Below are positions 44,083-53,329 of a DNA stretch of 64,000 nt, piece by piece. This stretch comes from Gammaproteobacteria bacterium. Lineage in GTDB: Bacteria; Pseudomonadota; Gammaproteobacteria; Nevskiales; Nevskiaceae. Numbering within the stretch: the first letter of the stretch is position 1; every line of letters begins with the position of its first letter. The notes under the pieces are model-generated. The model worked only from the letters and a program-made list of their open reading frames with translations, was not told the DNA's origin and searched no databases. The position numbers and the translations under genes were made by a program. The DNA is taken from positions 62,001 through 126,000 of the forward strand of contig JAPLSB010000021.1 in NCBI GenBank assembly GCA_026398875.1, written 5' to 3'.

Positions 44083-45288
44083 ATGCCCGAAGCCGTCATC
44101 GTTTCCGTTGCCCGTACCGCCATCGGCAAGGCCTACCGAGGCGCGTTCAACGACACGGAGGCGCCGGCACTCGGCGGACATGTGGTGCGCCAGGTCGTTG
44201 CCCGCGCCGGCATCGCGCCGAGCGAGGTCGACGATGTACTGATCGGCGCCGCAGCGCAGCAGGGCACGCAGGGCTACAACCTCGGCCGGCTTTGTGCACT
44301 GGCCGGCGGTCTGCCGGACACCGTGCCGGGCCTGACGCTGGATCGCCAGTGCTCGTCCGGCCTGATGAGCGTGGCCTTTGCTGCGCGCAGCATCATCGCC
44401 GGCGAGCAGGACATCGTCATCGCCGGCGGCGTCGAAAGCATTTCGCTGACCCAGAACGCGCACAAGAACGCCTACCGCGCGCAGTCCGAAACGGTGATCG
44501 CAGCCGAACCGACGGCCTACATCCCGATGATCGAGACTGCCGAGCTGGTCGCCGCGCGCTACGGCATCAGCCGCGCGCAGCAGGATGAATACGCCTTGCA
44601 GTCGCAGCAGCGCACCGCAGCGGCGCAGGCGGCCGGCCGCTTCGATGCCGAGATCGTGCCGCTGGCCTCGAACAAGCTGCGCTACGACAAGGACGGCCAG
44701 CCGGCCGGACACGAGACGGTCACGCTGCTGCGCGACGAAGGTGCCCGTGCCGACACCACGCTGGACAGCCTGGCCGCGCTGAAGCCGGTCTGGAAGAACG
44801 GCAAGTGGGTGGCGCAGGGCCAGCACATCACCGCCGGCAATGCCTCGCAGTTGTCCGATGGCGCAGCCGCCGTGCTGCTGATGTCGGACAGCGCCGCGAA
44901 GGCGCGCGGCCTGGCGCCGCTCGGCATCTATCGCGGTGCGGTGGTGGCCGGCTGCCGGCCGGACGAGATGGGCATCGGCCCGGTGTTCGCAGTGCCGAAG
45001 CTGCTGGCGCGGTACGGGCTCAAGGTGTCCGACATCGGCCTCTGGGAACTCAACGAGGCCTTCGCTTGCCAGGTGCTGTACTGCCGCGACCAGCTCGGCA
45101 TTCCGAACGAGCGCCTGAATGTCGATGGCGGCGCGATCGCGATCGGCCACCCGTTCGGCATGTCCGGCGCGCGCATGGTCGGCCATGCCCTGATCGAAGG
45201 GCGTCGGCGCGGCCTGCGCCATGTCGTCGTGACCATGTGCATCGGTGGCGGCATGGGTGCCGCCGGCCTGTTCGAGATTCCGGGGTGA
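44083..45288 (+). CDS. Acetyl-CoA acetyltransferase-type thiolase
   Basis: A 401-residue thiolase with the nucleophile Cys90 in [31 protein letters not shown] and the second Cys386 in MCIGGGMG. Closer to the standard degradative FadA type than to the thiolase at 38237. It probably releases acetyl- or propionyl-CoA from the linear chain after ring opening. A plausible ribosome site (GGAG) precedes the ATG. Last enzyme gene of this block; the transporter pair follows after four bases. Confidence 0.85.
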   Translation: MPEAVIVSVARTAIGKAYRGAFNDTEAPALGGHVVRQVVARAGIAPSEVDDVLIGAAAQQGTQGYNLGRLCALAGGLPDTVPGLTLDRQCSSGLMSVAFAARSIIAGEQDIVIAGGVESISLTQNAHKNAYRAQSETVIAAEPTAYIPMIETAELVAARYGISRAQQDEYALQSQQRTAAAQAAGRFDAEIVPLASNKLRYDKDGQPAGHETVTLLRDEGARADTTLDSLAALKPVWKNGKWVAQGQHITAGNASQLSDGAAAVLLMSDSAAKARGLAPLGIYRGAVVAGCRPDEMGIGPVFAVPKLLARYGLKVSDIGLWELNEAFACQVLYCRDQLGIPNERLNVDGGAIAIGHPFGMSGARMVGHALIEGRRRGLRHVVVTMCIGGGMGAAGLFEIPG

Positions 45289-45292
45289 TCCC

Positions 45293-46495
45293 ATGCAGAT
45301 CGTCATCGTGCCGACCGCGACCGCATCCCGCCCTGCACCGACCAGCCGGAGCCGATCAGCGCCCATCATGCCGGCCCCCGTCGTGCCAGCCACTGTCGCG
45401 CCAGTGGCCGACGTACCGGCTGCCGTCGCCCCGGCCGGCGTTGCACCTGCGGTGCTTGCCCCGGTCGTCGCGACGGTCGCCGACTCGCATGCCGTGCCGG
45501 CCGCTGTGCCTGTTCCTGCCGTGAGCAGCCGGCGCTGGCCGGCCGTGCTGTTCTCGCTGGCGGTCGTGGCGGCTGCGTTCTATTCATTTTCACCGCGTCC
45601 GGCACCGAGCTTCGCAGCAACCACGATCCAGCCCGGCGGGCTGATCGTCAGTGGCCTGGTCGCGCATGGCGGGGACTTCATCGCCGTCGGCGAGCAGGGT
45701 CATATCCTGATCGCCGAACAGGCCGCCGGTCCGTGGACGCAGGCCGCAGTGAATCCCGAGCGTGGCTCGACGCTGACCCAGATCCAGTTCATCGACCAGG
45801 ACACCGCGCTGGCCGTTGGCCACGACAGCTGGATCCTGCGCAGCAGCGATCGCGGCCGCAGCTGGACCGAAGTGCATTTCGACGGCGAGCGCTCCGAGCC
45901 GCTGCTCGGCATTGCCGGTCCGTTCGAGGGCCGGCTGTTCGCGTTCGGCGGCTTCGGCCAGATGCTGGTCTCCGACGATGGCGGCCGGCACTGGCAGCGG
46001 GCCGCCAGCGAGGTGCTCGGTGATCGCCATCTGAACGCGATGCTGCGCCTGCGCGATGGCCGCCTGCTGCTGGTTGGCGAGCGCGGCCTGATGGCGACCT
46101 CGTCCGACCTCGGCCGCAGCTGGGTCGAGCAGCCGGCGATCTACAAGGGCTCGCTGTTCGGCGCGCTGACGCTGACGTCCGGCCGCCTGCTGGTCTACGG
46201 CATGCGCGGCAATGCCTTCACCAGTGATGACGATGGCAACAGCTGGCGCGCCGCGAACATGCCGGCCACGGACTCGATCTTCGGCGGCATCGCGCTGCGC
46301 AACGGCGAAGCGGTGCTGGTTGGCGCGAACAACACCGTGCTGCAGTCCAGCGACGGCGGCCGGAAATTCCGCGAGATGACCACGCAGGGGCGCAGTACCC
46401 TGACCGCGATCATTCCACTCGGCAGCGCGCACTGGCTGACCGGTGGCGAACTGGGTCTGGCGGTGCAGAAAGCCACTGCCGGAGCCGCCAAGTGA
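45293..46495 (+). CDS. Ycf48/BNR-repeat-like protein with N-terminal membrane anchor
   Basis: A 400-residue protein. The first about 80 residues are Pro/Ala/Val-rich (low complexity), then a basic turn and a single hydrophobic segment near 83-99 (WPAVLFSLAVVAAAFYSF) that serves as signal or anchor. The rest is a beta-propeller with repeats like WILRSSDRGRSWTEV, MLVSDDGGRHWQRA, MATSSDLGRSWVEQ and AFTSDDDGNSW, typical of Ycf48-like photosystem II stability-factor homologues. In non-photosynthetic bacteria such proteins pair with RND permeases. It overlaps the RND gene in GTGA. Confidence 0.82.
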   Translation: MQIVIVPTATASRPAPTSRSRSAPIMPAPVVPATVAPVADVPAAVAPAGVAPAVLAPVVATVADSHAVPAAVPVPAVSSRRWPAVLFSLAVVAAAFYSFSPRPAPSFAATTIQPGGLIVSGLVAHGGDFIAVGEQGHILIAEQAAGPWTQAAVNPERGSTLTQIQFIDQDTALAVGHDSWILRSSDRGRSWTEVHFDGERSEPLLGIAGPFEGRLFAFGGFGQMLVSDDGGRHWQRAASEVLGDRHLNAMLRLRDGRLLLVGERGLMATSSDLGRSWVEQPAIYKGSLFGALTLTSGRLLVYGMRGNAFTSDDDGNSWRAANMPATDSIFGGIALRNGEAVLVGANNTVLQSSDGGRKFREMTTQGRSTLTAIIPLGSAHWLTGGELGLAVQKATAGAAK

Positions 46496-49098
46496 CGCGC
46501 CTGCAGCGGGTGGTCAACGCGATTGCCGATCGCCTGATCGGCCACCGCCATCTGCTGTCGGTGCTGTTCGCGGCGCTGACGCTGGCCTTCGGCTACAGCG
46601 CGACCAAGGTGCGCCTTGATCCCGGTTTCCTGAAGCTGATCCCGGTCAAGCATGAGTACATGCAGACGATGATGGATTACCTGCAGGACTTTTCCGGCGC
46701 GAACACCGTGCTGGTGAACCTGCACTGGCGCGGCGAGGGCGACATCTACAACCTCGAATTCATGGAGGCGATGCGCAAGGCCACCGACGACGTGTTCTTC
46801 ATTCCGGGCATCAACCGCACGCACGTGTCGTCGATCTTCACGCCGAACATCTACTACATCGAGATCACCGAGGACGGCTTCCGTGGCGAGCCGGTGGTGC
46901 CGGCGCGCTACTCGGGCACGCCCGAGCAGCTGGCAGCGGTGCGCCGCAATGTCGAGCATTCCGGCCAGATCGGCCAGCTGGTCGCGAACAACCTGAAGGG
47001 CGCGATGATCCGCGCCGACCTGCAGGACTACGATGCCGCCGCCGGCCCGGATGGCCCGCAGCGGGTCGACTACTGGGACGTGCAGAACCGGCTCGAAGAG
47101 ATTCGCGGCCGCATCGAAAACCCGAAGAAGTACGTCTATCGGCTGAAGGCCGACCACCCGCCGTTCAAGGCCGGCGATGTCGTGCACGAGGGCTATGTCG
47201 ACCACGGCCTGCTCGGCCGCTTCCAGACCATCAAGGCCACGCACAAGGCCGAGAACGGTGACGCGCTCGAGACGGTCGCGCTGCCGGCCACCGAGCTGGC
47301 GATCGAGACCGTCGCCAACCCCGAGTACAGCGCCAACATCGAGGTCAACATCATCGGCTTCGCGCGCCTGCTGGGTGATGTCATCAAGGGCCTGCTCGGC
47401 GTGTTCGCGTTCTTCGGTCTGGCCTTCGCGATCACGCTGGTGCTGCTGTACCGCTACTCGCGCTCGCTGCGGCTGACGGCGGCGGCGACGGTCGTCGCCT
47501 TGCTGCCGGTGCTCTGGCTGATTGGCGTGCTGCCGCTGATCGGCTTCGGAATCGATCCGATGTCGATCCTGGTGCCGTTCCTGGTGTTCTCGATCGGCGT
47601 CTCGCATGCCGTGCAGATGACCAGCGCCTGGCGGCGCGAGGTCGTTGCCGGTGCCGATGCCGTCACCGCCGCACGCACCGCGTTCTGCACGCTGTTCGTG
47701 CCGGGAGCGGTGGCGCTGCTGACCAATGCGCTCGGCTTCGCGGTGATCATGCTGATCGACATCCCGATCGTGCGCGAGCTTGGCATCACCGCCTGCACCG
47801 GCGTGCTGCTGATGATCGTCACCAACAAGATGATCCTGCCGATCCTGCTGACCCATGTGCGGCTGGAGGACGGCAGCCGCCGTCACTCGCTGCGCATCGA
47901 AGCGCAGCAGACCAGCCGTTTCACGCGGCTCGTCGCGCGCTGTGCGCAGCCGCGCATCGCGGCCGGCGTGCTGGTGCTCAGCCTGGTGCTGCTGGCCGGC
48001 AGCACGGTGGTTTCGCGCGGGCTGGTGATCGGCGATTCCGGGCGCGGCGTGCCGGAGCTGCGCAAGGACTCGCGCTACAACCGCGACAGCGAGCGCATCG
48101 CCAGCAGCTACGACATCGGTGTCGACGTGCTGTCGGTGATCGTCGAGGCCAAGGGCTTCGAAGGCGACTCCTGCCTGCATTACGAGGTCACCAGCCTCGT
48201 CGACCGGCTGGAGCTCTACACGCGTGGCATCGCCGGCGTGCAGTCGGTGGTCAGCGTCGGCTCGATCGGCAAGCTGGTGATCGGCGCGTTCAACGAGGGC
48301 AATCCGCGCTGGCGCGCGCTGCCGCGCACCGAGGCCGGGTTGTCGGCCGGCTCGAAGGCTTTCGATCCGAACAACGGCCTCAACAATGAGAGCTGCCGCG
48401 CGATCCAGGTCTACATCTTCATGAAGGACCACGAAGGCGCGACGATCGCCCACGTGATCCGCGAGCTGAAAACCTTCATCGCCGCCAATCCGGTCGACGG
48501 CGTGAAGCTGCGCCTGGCCAGCGGCAATGTCGGCGTGATGGCGGCGACCAACGAGGCGGTCGAGGAAGCCGAAGTGGGCATGCTGCTCGCGATCTTCGGC
48601 GCGCTGATCCTGCTGTGCTTCGTCACCTTCCGCTCGTGGCGCGCCGTGCTTTGCGTGATCGTGCCGCTGGCCATGGTCTCGATCTTCTGCAATGCGCTGA
48701 TGGCCAGTCTTGGCATTGGCCTCAAGGTCGCAACGCTGCCGGTGATCGCGCTCGGCGTCGGCGTCGGTGTCGACTACGGCATCTACCTGTTCGAGCAGAT
48801 CCAGCACGCGATGCACGATCCGAAGGTGACGTTCGCGCAGGCCTTCGAGCGCGCGATGCGCGAGCGCGGCAGCGCAGCGGTGTTCACCGCGATCACCATG
48901 GCCGTGGCGGTCGGTACCTGGACGCTTTCGGCGCTGAAGTACCAGGCCGACATGGGCCTGCTGCTGTCGTTCATGTTCCTCGTCAACATGCTCGGCGCGA
49001 TCTGCCTGCTGCCGGCGCTCGGTGCCTTCTTCTTCGGGCGCCGGCCTGCGCTTCACGATGCCGCGCTCGATCACGCGAGCAAGCCTTCATCTGTTTGA
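46492..49098 (+). CDS. RND/MMPL-type transporter
   Basis: An 868-residue inner-membrane permease starting at GTG 46492. It shows the two-fold RND/MMPL layout: helix 1 at residues 18-34, a periplasmic loop, a first block of helices (LLGVFAFFGLAFAITLVLLY; then VALLPVLWLIGVLPLIGFGI), a second helix around 480, a second large loop and the last block (LLAIFGALILLCFVTF; GVGVGVDYGIYLFEQI). The GVGVGVDYGIYL motif is the typical MMPL/hydrophobe-exporter signature. The context suggests movement of steroids or related hydrophobic compounds, inferred only. No outer-membrane factor is adjacent. Confidence 0.88.
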   Translation: MTRLQRVVNAIADRLIGHRHLLSVLFAALTLAFGYSATKVRLDPGFLKLIPVKHEYMQTMMDYLQDFSGANTVLVNLHWRGEGDIYNLEFMEAMRKATDDVFFIPGINRTHVSSIFTPNIYYIEITEDGFRGEPVVPARYSGTPEQLAAVRRNVEHSGQIGQLVANNLKGAMIRADLQDYDAAAGPDGPQRVDYWDVQNRLEEIRGRIENPKKYVYRLKADHPPFKAGDVVHEGYVDHGLLGRFQTIKATHKAENGDALETVALPATELAIETVANPEYSANIEVNIIGFARLLGDVIKGLLGVFAFFGLAFAITLVLLYRYSRSLRLTAAATVVALLPVLWLIGVLPLIGFGIDPMSILVPFLVFSIGVSHAVQMTSAWRREVVAGADAVTAARTAFCTLFVPGAVALLTNALGFAVIMLIDIPIVRELGITACTGVLLMIVTNKMILPILLTHVRLEDGSRRHSLRIEAQQTSRFTRLVARCAQPRIAAGVLVLSLVLLAGSTVVSRGLVIGDSGRGVPELRKDSRYNRDSERIASSYDIGVDVLSVIVEAKGFEGDSCLHYEVTSLVDRLELYTRGIAGVQSVVSVGSIGKLVIGAFNEGNPRWRALPRTEAGLSAGSKAFDPNNGLNNESCRAIQVYIFMKDHEGATIAHVIRELKTFIAANPVDGVKLRLASGNVGVMAATNEAVEEAEVGMLLAIFGALILLCFVTFRSWRAVLCVIVPLAMVSIFCNALMASLGIGLKVATLPVIALGVGVGVDYGIYLFEQIQHAMHDPKVTFAQAFERAMRERGSAAVFTAITMAVAVGTWTLSALKYQADMGLLLSFMFLVNMLGAICLLPALGAFFFGRRPALHDAALDHASKPSSV

Positions 49099-49195
49099 GG
49101 TATGCGTCTGCGCCTCGGCTGAACCGACACTGCAGACCATGCAGGGCGCTGCGCGCAGCACGCGCAGCCTCGTTCCAACAACCCCGAGGTGAGTG

Positions 49196-51682
49196 ATGGC
49201 TGCAGTGCTGGAAGGACTCCGCGTGCTCGATCTGTCCGGGGGTATTGCCGGCCCGATGGCGACGATGCTGCTCGCCGATCACGGTGCCGCCGTCACCAAG
49301 ATCGAGCCGCCCGGTGGTGATCCAGCGCGCCATGATCCAACGCTGGCGCTGGGCTACAAGGTCTGGCAACGCGGCAAGCGCAGCGCCGTGCTCGATCTGA
49401 CGGCGAAGGCCGATCTCGATGTCTTCCTCGCGCTGGTCAAGACCGCCGATGTGCTGGTCGAGTCCTATGCGCCGGGCGTGACCACGCAGCTCGGCATCGA
49501 CTACGCCGCGCTGAGCACAATCAATCCGCGCCTCGTCTACTGCTCGATCACCGGCTATGGCCGCGACCACGCGCATGCCGATCGTCCGGCGCTCGATGCC
49601 CTCGTGGCCGCACGCACCGGCCTGCACTGGGAGCAGCGCGGCTGGACCGAAGGCGCGCTGAACCGCATGGCCGGCCGGCCGGATCCGTTCCCGGATGTCG
49701 ACGTGCCGTACGAGGACGTGCAGGGCGCGCCACGTCCGGGCCCGCTGTTCCCGGCTTCGCGCTGGCCCAGCCTCGGGGCCTGCTTCGCGGCCTCGGTCGG
49801 CATCAATGCGGCATTGCGTGCGCGCGAGCACACCGGCCGCGGCCAGTGGGTCGAGACCTCGCTGATGCTCGGCGCGATGGCCGGCGCGGCCGGGGTCTGG
49901 ATGCGCGCCGAGAACATCGACGCGCCGGGCTTCGACAGCTGGATCCTCGGCTGCAAGGCGCCGAAGGGCCAGTTCCAGTGCAAGGACGGCCGCTGGATTC
50001 ACAACTGGGTGCCGAACCCGCGCTTCATCCTGACCGCCTCCGAAGGCGAGCAGTTGAACGCCACGCCGAACCTGACCGTGCAGAACGATCCGGACCGCTT
50101 CGGCACCGGGCCGGAGGAACTGCTGGTGATGACGCACTACCAGCCGATCCTTGCCGAAGCGGTGCGCAAGTTCCCGGCGAAGGAATGGGTCGATGCCGCA
50201 GCCGTCGCCGAGATGACGATGCAGGACGTGCGCTCGGTCGAGGCCTCGCTGGCCGATCCGCTGCTGCTGGCCGATGGCTGCGTGATCGAGACGGTCGATG
50301 AGGAGCTGGGCCCGATCCGCACCGTCGGCCACACCTACAAGATGAGCGCGACTCCGGGCACGCCCGGCATGCGTGCTCCGAAAGTCGGCGAGCACAGCGC
50401 GGCCGTGCGCGCCGAAGCCGAGCTTGCGAAGCTCGAGGAAGTGGCGGCCGCGAAGGCGGGCGGCAGGAAGCTGTCGGCACCGCTGGAAGGCATCACCGTG
50501 CTCGACCTCGGGCTGGCGATTGCCGGGCCGTTCGGCGCGCAGCTGCTGTCCGATCTCGGCGCGCGCGTGATCAAGGTCAACGGCCTGTACGACATGTTCT
50601 GGCATCGCGTGCACATCGCCTACATGGCGAACCGCGGCAAGAAGAGCGTGACGCTGAACCTGAAGGACCCGCGTGCGATGGCGGTGCTGCTGAAGCTCGT
50701 CGAGCAGGCCGACGTCGTCCATCACAACATGCGCTACGAAGCTGCCGAGCGCCTCGGCATCGATTACGAATCGCTGAAGAAGATCAATCCGCGGCTGATC
50801 TACTGCCATACGCGCGGCTTCGAGACCGGCCCGCGCGCCGGCCTGCCCGGCAACGACCAGACCGGTGCCTGCCTGTCCGGTATCCAGTACGAGGACGGCG
50901 GCATGGCGCGCGGCGGCAAGCCGCTGTGGAGCCTGACCTCGTTCGGCGATACCGGCAACGGCTTCCTGAGCGCAGTCGCGGTCATCCAGGCGCTGTACCA
51001 CCGCGACCGCACCGGCGAAGGCCAGATGGTCGATACCTCGATCATCAATGCCGCGCTGCTGAACACCAGCTACGCCGTGGCGCGTCCCGATGGCAGCGGC
51101 TTCGCGAGGCCGCAGGTCGATGGCATGCAGTACGGCTTTTCGGCTGGCCATCGCCTCTATGAGACGAAGCAGGGCTGGCTGTGCCTGGTCGTGCAGACGG
51201 CCGCGCAGTGGGAGGCGCTGTTCGAGGCGATCGGCCAGCCTGAGCTGAGCGGCGATGCCCGCTTCGCCAGCGCCGAAGCGCGCGCCGCGAATGACGAGGC
51301 CCTTGCTGCTTTGCTCGCCGCAAGCTTCCTGAAGACCGCCGCGAAGACCTGGTTCACGATCCTCGACTCGGCCGGCGTGCCGGTGGAGATCGTGTCCGAA
51401 GACTTTTCGCTGAAGCTGCATGACGATCCCGAGTTCCAGCGTCGCCAGTGGGTCGCGTCCTACGATCATCCGAGCGTCGGCAAGCTCGACCAGATCGGCC
51501 TGCTGTTCAGCCTGTCCGACACGCCGGGCGTGATCCAGGGCCGGCCGATGCTGGTCGGCGAGCACACGCAGGAAATTCTCGGCGGCCTCGGCTACGACGA
51601 AGCGGCGATCCGCACGCTGGAAGAACAGTTCGCGGTCGGCTTCGCCGGCATGCCGCGCATGCCGCCGCGCCGCGCGGCCTGA
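49196..51682 (+). CDS. Double-domain CaiB/BaiF family III CoA transferase
   Basis: An 828-residue protein made of two family III CoA-transferase domains. Domain 1 (about 1-415) begins LEGLRVLDLSGGIAGPMATMLL; domain 2 (about 430-828) begins LEGITVLDLGLAIAGPFGAQLL. Family III enzymes carry CoA on an Asp within a GDxxxG-type motif. In domain 2 it is Asp585 (SFGDTGNGF). In domain 1 the matching place (ASRWPSLGACF, near residue 190) has no Asp. So only the second domain appears catalytic. The arrangement recalls the mycobacterial double CaiB-type proteins. It might transfer CoA to a steroid acid. The next gene lies 19 bases downstream. Confidence 0.85.
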   Translation: MAAVLEGLRVLDLSGGIAGPMATMLLADHGAAVTKIEPPGGDPARHDPTLALGYKVWQRGKRSAVLDLTAKADLDVFLALVKTADVLVESYAPGVTTQLGIDYAALSTINPRLVYCSITGYGRDHAHADRPALDALVAARTGLHWEQRGWTEGALNRMAGRPDPFPDVDVPYEDVQGAPRPGPLFPASRWPSLGACFAASVGINAALRAREHTGRGQWVETSLMLGAMAGAAGVWMRAENIDAPGFDSWILGCKAPKGQFQCKDGRWIHNWVPNPRFILTASEGEQLNATPNLTVQNDPDRFGTGPEELLVMTHYQPILAEAVRKFPAKEWVDAAAVAEMTMQDVRSVEASLADPLLLADGCVIETVDEELGPIRTVGHTYKMSATPGTPGMRAPKVGEHSAAVRAEAELAKLEEVAAAKAGGRKLSAPLEGITVLDLGLAIAGPFGAQLLSDLGARVIKVNGLYDMFWHRVHIAYMANRGKKSVTLNLKDPRAMAVLLKLVEQADVVHHNMRYEAAERLGIDYESLKKINPRLIYCHTRGFETGPRAGLPGNDQTGACLSGIQYEDGGMARGGKPLWSLTSFGDTGNGFLSAVAVIQALYHRDRTGEGQMVDTSIINAALLNTSYAVARPDGSGFARPQVDGMQYGFSAGHRLYETKQGWLCLVVQTAAQWEALFEAIGQPELSGDARFASAEARAANDEALAALLAASFLKTAAKTWFTILDSAGVPVEIVSEDFSLKLHDDPEFQRRQWVASYDHPSVGKLDQIGLLFSLSDTPGVIQGRPMLVGEHTQEILGGLGYDEAAIRTLEEQFAVGFAGMPRMPPRRAA

Positions 51683-51701
51683 GCCCCAACCACGTCCTTA
51701 C

Positions 51702-52154
51702 ATGAGCACCCCGCCCAGCATGGATTCCAGTCCCGACAGCAGCGCGCCGAAGCCGACGCGCATCGCGCCGATACCGACACTCGATACCCAGTTCTTCTGG
51801 GACGCGGCCGACCGCAGCGCGTTCGTCGGCCAGCAGTGCGGTGACTGCCGCGCCTTCCGCTTCCCGCCGGCGCCGATGTGCCCGAGCTGCAACAGCCTGA
51901 ACACGCAGATCGTCGAGCTGTCCGGACGCGGCCGCGTGATCAGCTGGATCAAGCCGATCCATCCGCCAGCGTTCGGCTTCAAGGAGCCACCGACGGTCGC
52001 CGTGATCGAGCTGGACGAGGGCACGCGCTTCGTCTCGAACATCGTCGGCATCGCTTTCGAGGACGTGCGCCTGAATCTGCCGGTCGAGGTCTGCTTTGAT
52101 GCGACGATGGGCAAGCATCAGGTGCCGGTGTTCCGGCCGCGGAGCGCCTCATGA
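51702..52154 (+). CDS. DUF35 OB-fold protein with zinc ribbon
   Basis: A 150-residue protein. The N-terminal zinc-ribbon part shows CGDC and CPSC (QQCGDCRAFRFPPAPMCPSC), followed by the OB-fold segment SGRGRVISWIKPIHP. DUF35 proteins bind and stabilise thiolase-like partners; in steroid side-chain degradation they accompany Ltp2-type aldolases and MaoC hydratases. It overlaps the following thiolase-like gene by ATGA, so a DUF35-aldolase complex is expected. Confidence 0.85.
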   Translation: MSTPPSMDSSPDSSAPKPTRIAPIPTLDTQFFWDAADRSAFVGQQCGDCRAFRFPPAPMCPSCNSLNTQIVELSGRGRVISWIKPIHPPAFGFKEPPTVAVIELDEGTRFVSNIVGIAFEDVRLNLPVEVCFDATMGKHQVPVFRPRSAS

Positions 52155-53317
52155 GCCTGCGTCAGGCGGCGATTGCCGGCATCGGCGCGACGGAATTCTC
52201 GAAGGCCTCGGGCCGCACCGAGCTGCAGCTGGCGGCCGAGTGCTCGCTGGCGGCCTGTGCCGATGCCGGTGTCGATCCGAAGGACATCGACGGCATGATC
52301 ACCTTCACGATCGACAACAGCGACGAGATCAGTCTTGCCCGCTGCCTCGGCGTGCGCGATCTCGCCTACACCTCGCGCATCCCCGGCGGCGGTGCCGCCG
52401 CTGCTGCCACGCTCTACCACGCGATGGCGCTGATCGATGCCAGGGTCTGCGACAACGTGCTGATCTGGCGCGCGATGAACGAGCGCTCGCAATACCGCTT
52501 CGGCCAGGCGCCGCAGGGCGGCAACATGGCTGGCTACACGGCCGGTCATGGCACGGGATCGCTGCTCTGGTGCCTGCCGTTCGGCGCGATGACGCCGGGC
52601 ACCTGGGCCGGGCTTGCGGCGCGTCCGTACATGGAAAAGTACGGCGTCAGCAATCTCGATTTCGGCCGCATGGCCGTGCAGCAGCGCAAGTACGCGGCGA
52701 CCAATCCGAACGCCTGGTTCTATGGCAAGCCGATCACGCTCGAGGATCACCAGAACTCGCGCTGGATCGTCGAGCCGGTGCTGCGCCTGCTCGACTGCTG
52801 TCAGGAAAGCGATGGCGGTGTCGCCATCCTGGTGACCTCGCTGGAGCGGGCGCGTGATCTGAAGCAGCCGCCGGTGCGCATCCTCGGTGCCACGCAGTCG
52901 ATTCCGCGCAATGTCGAGGTCATCGCCAACTTCTACCACGACGATCTGACCGTGATGCCGGAAGCCGAAGGCACCGCGAAGCGCCTGTATCGCCAGACCG
53001 GCCTTGGCCCGCAGGACATTCGCGCGGCGATGCTTTACGACGCGTTCTCGCCGCACGTGCTGATGCAGATCGAAGCCTTCGGCTTCTGCGGCCGCGGCGA
53101 AGCCAGGGACTTCATCGCCGCCGGCGAGATCGCGATCGATGGCCGCCTGCCGGTGAACACCCATGGCGGTCTGGCCGGCGAGGCCTACATCCACGGCATG
53201 AACACGATGGCCGAAGGCGTGCGCCAGATCCGCCGCACGGCCGTCAATCAGGTCAGCGGCGACGGCCACGTGCTGGTGTCCTCCGGCATGGCCGGCGCGA
53301 TTCTCGCGCGAGCCTGA
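52151..53317 (+). CDS. Ltp2-like thiolase-fold protein (steroid aldolase candidate)
   Basis: A 388-residue thiolase-superfamily protein of the lipid-transfer/SCP-x type: AIAGIGATEFSKASGRTELQ at the N-terminus, TIDNSDEISLARCLGV, PGGGAAAAATLYHAMALI and a C-terminal NTHGGLAGEAYIHGMNTM. The true thiolase nucleophile motif (CxxG) is not present. Ltp2 and its relatives catalyse a retro-aldol cleavage of beta-hydroxyacyl-CoA steroid side chains when bound to a DUF35 protein. The coupling with DUF35 fits this. Substrate inferred. Confidence 0.8.
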   Translation: MSLRQAAIAGIGATEFSKASGRTELQLAAECSLAACADAGVDPKDIDGMITFTIDNSDEISLARCLGVRDLAYTSRIPGGGAAAAATLYHAMALIDARVCDNVLIWRAMNERSQYRFGQAPQGGNMAGYTAGHGTGSLLWCLPFGAMTPGTWAGLAARPYMEKYGVSNLDFGRMAVQQRKYAATNPNAWFYGKPITLEDHQNSRWIVEPVLRLLDCCQESDGGVAILVTSLERARDLKQPPVRILGATQSIPRNVEVIANFYHDDLTVMPEAEGTAKRLYRQTGLGPQDIRAAMLYDAFSPHVLMQIEAFGFCGRGEARDFIAAGEIAIDGRLPVNTHGGLAGEAYIHGMNTMAEGVRQIRRTAVNQVSGDGHVLVSSGMAGAILARA

Positions 53318-53329
53318 GTTCCGCCACGC

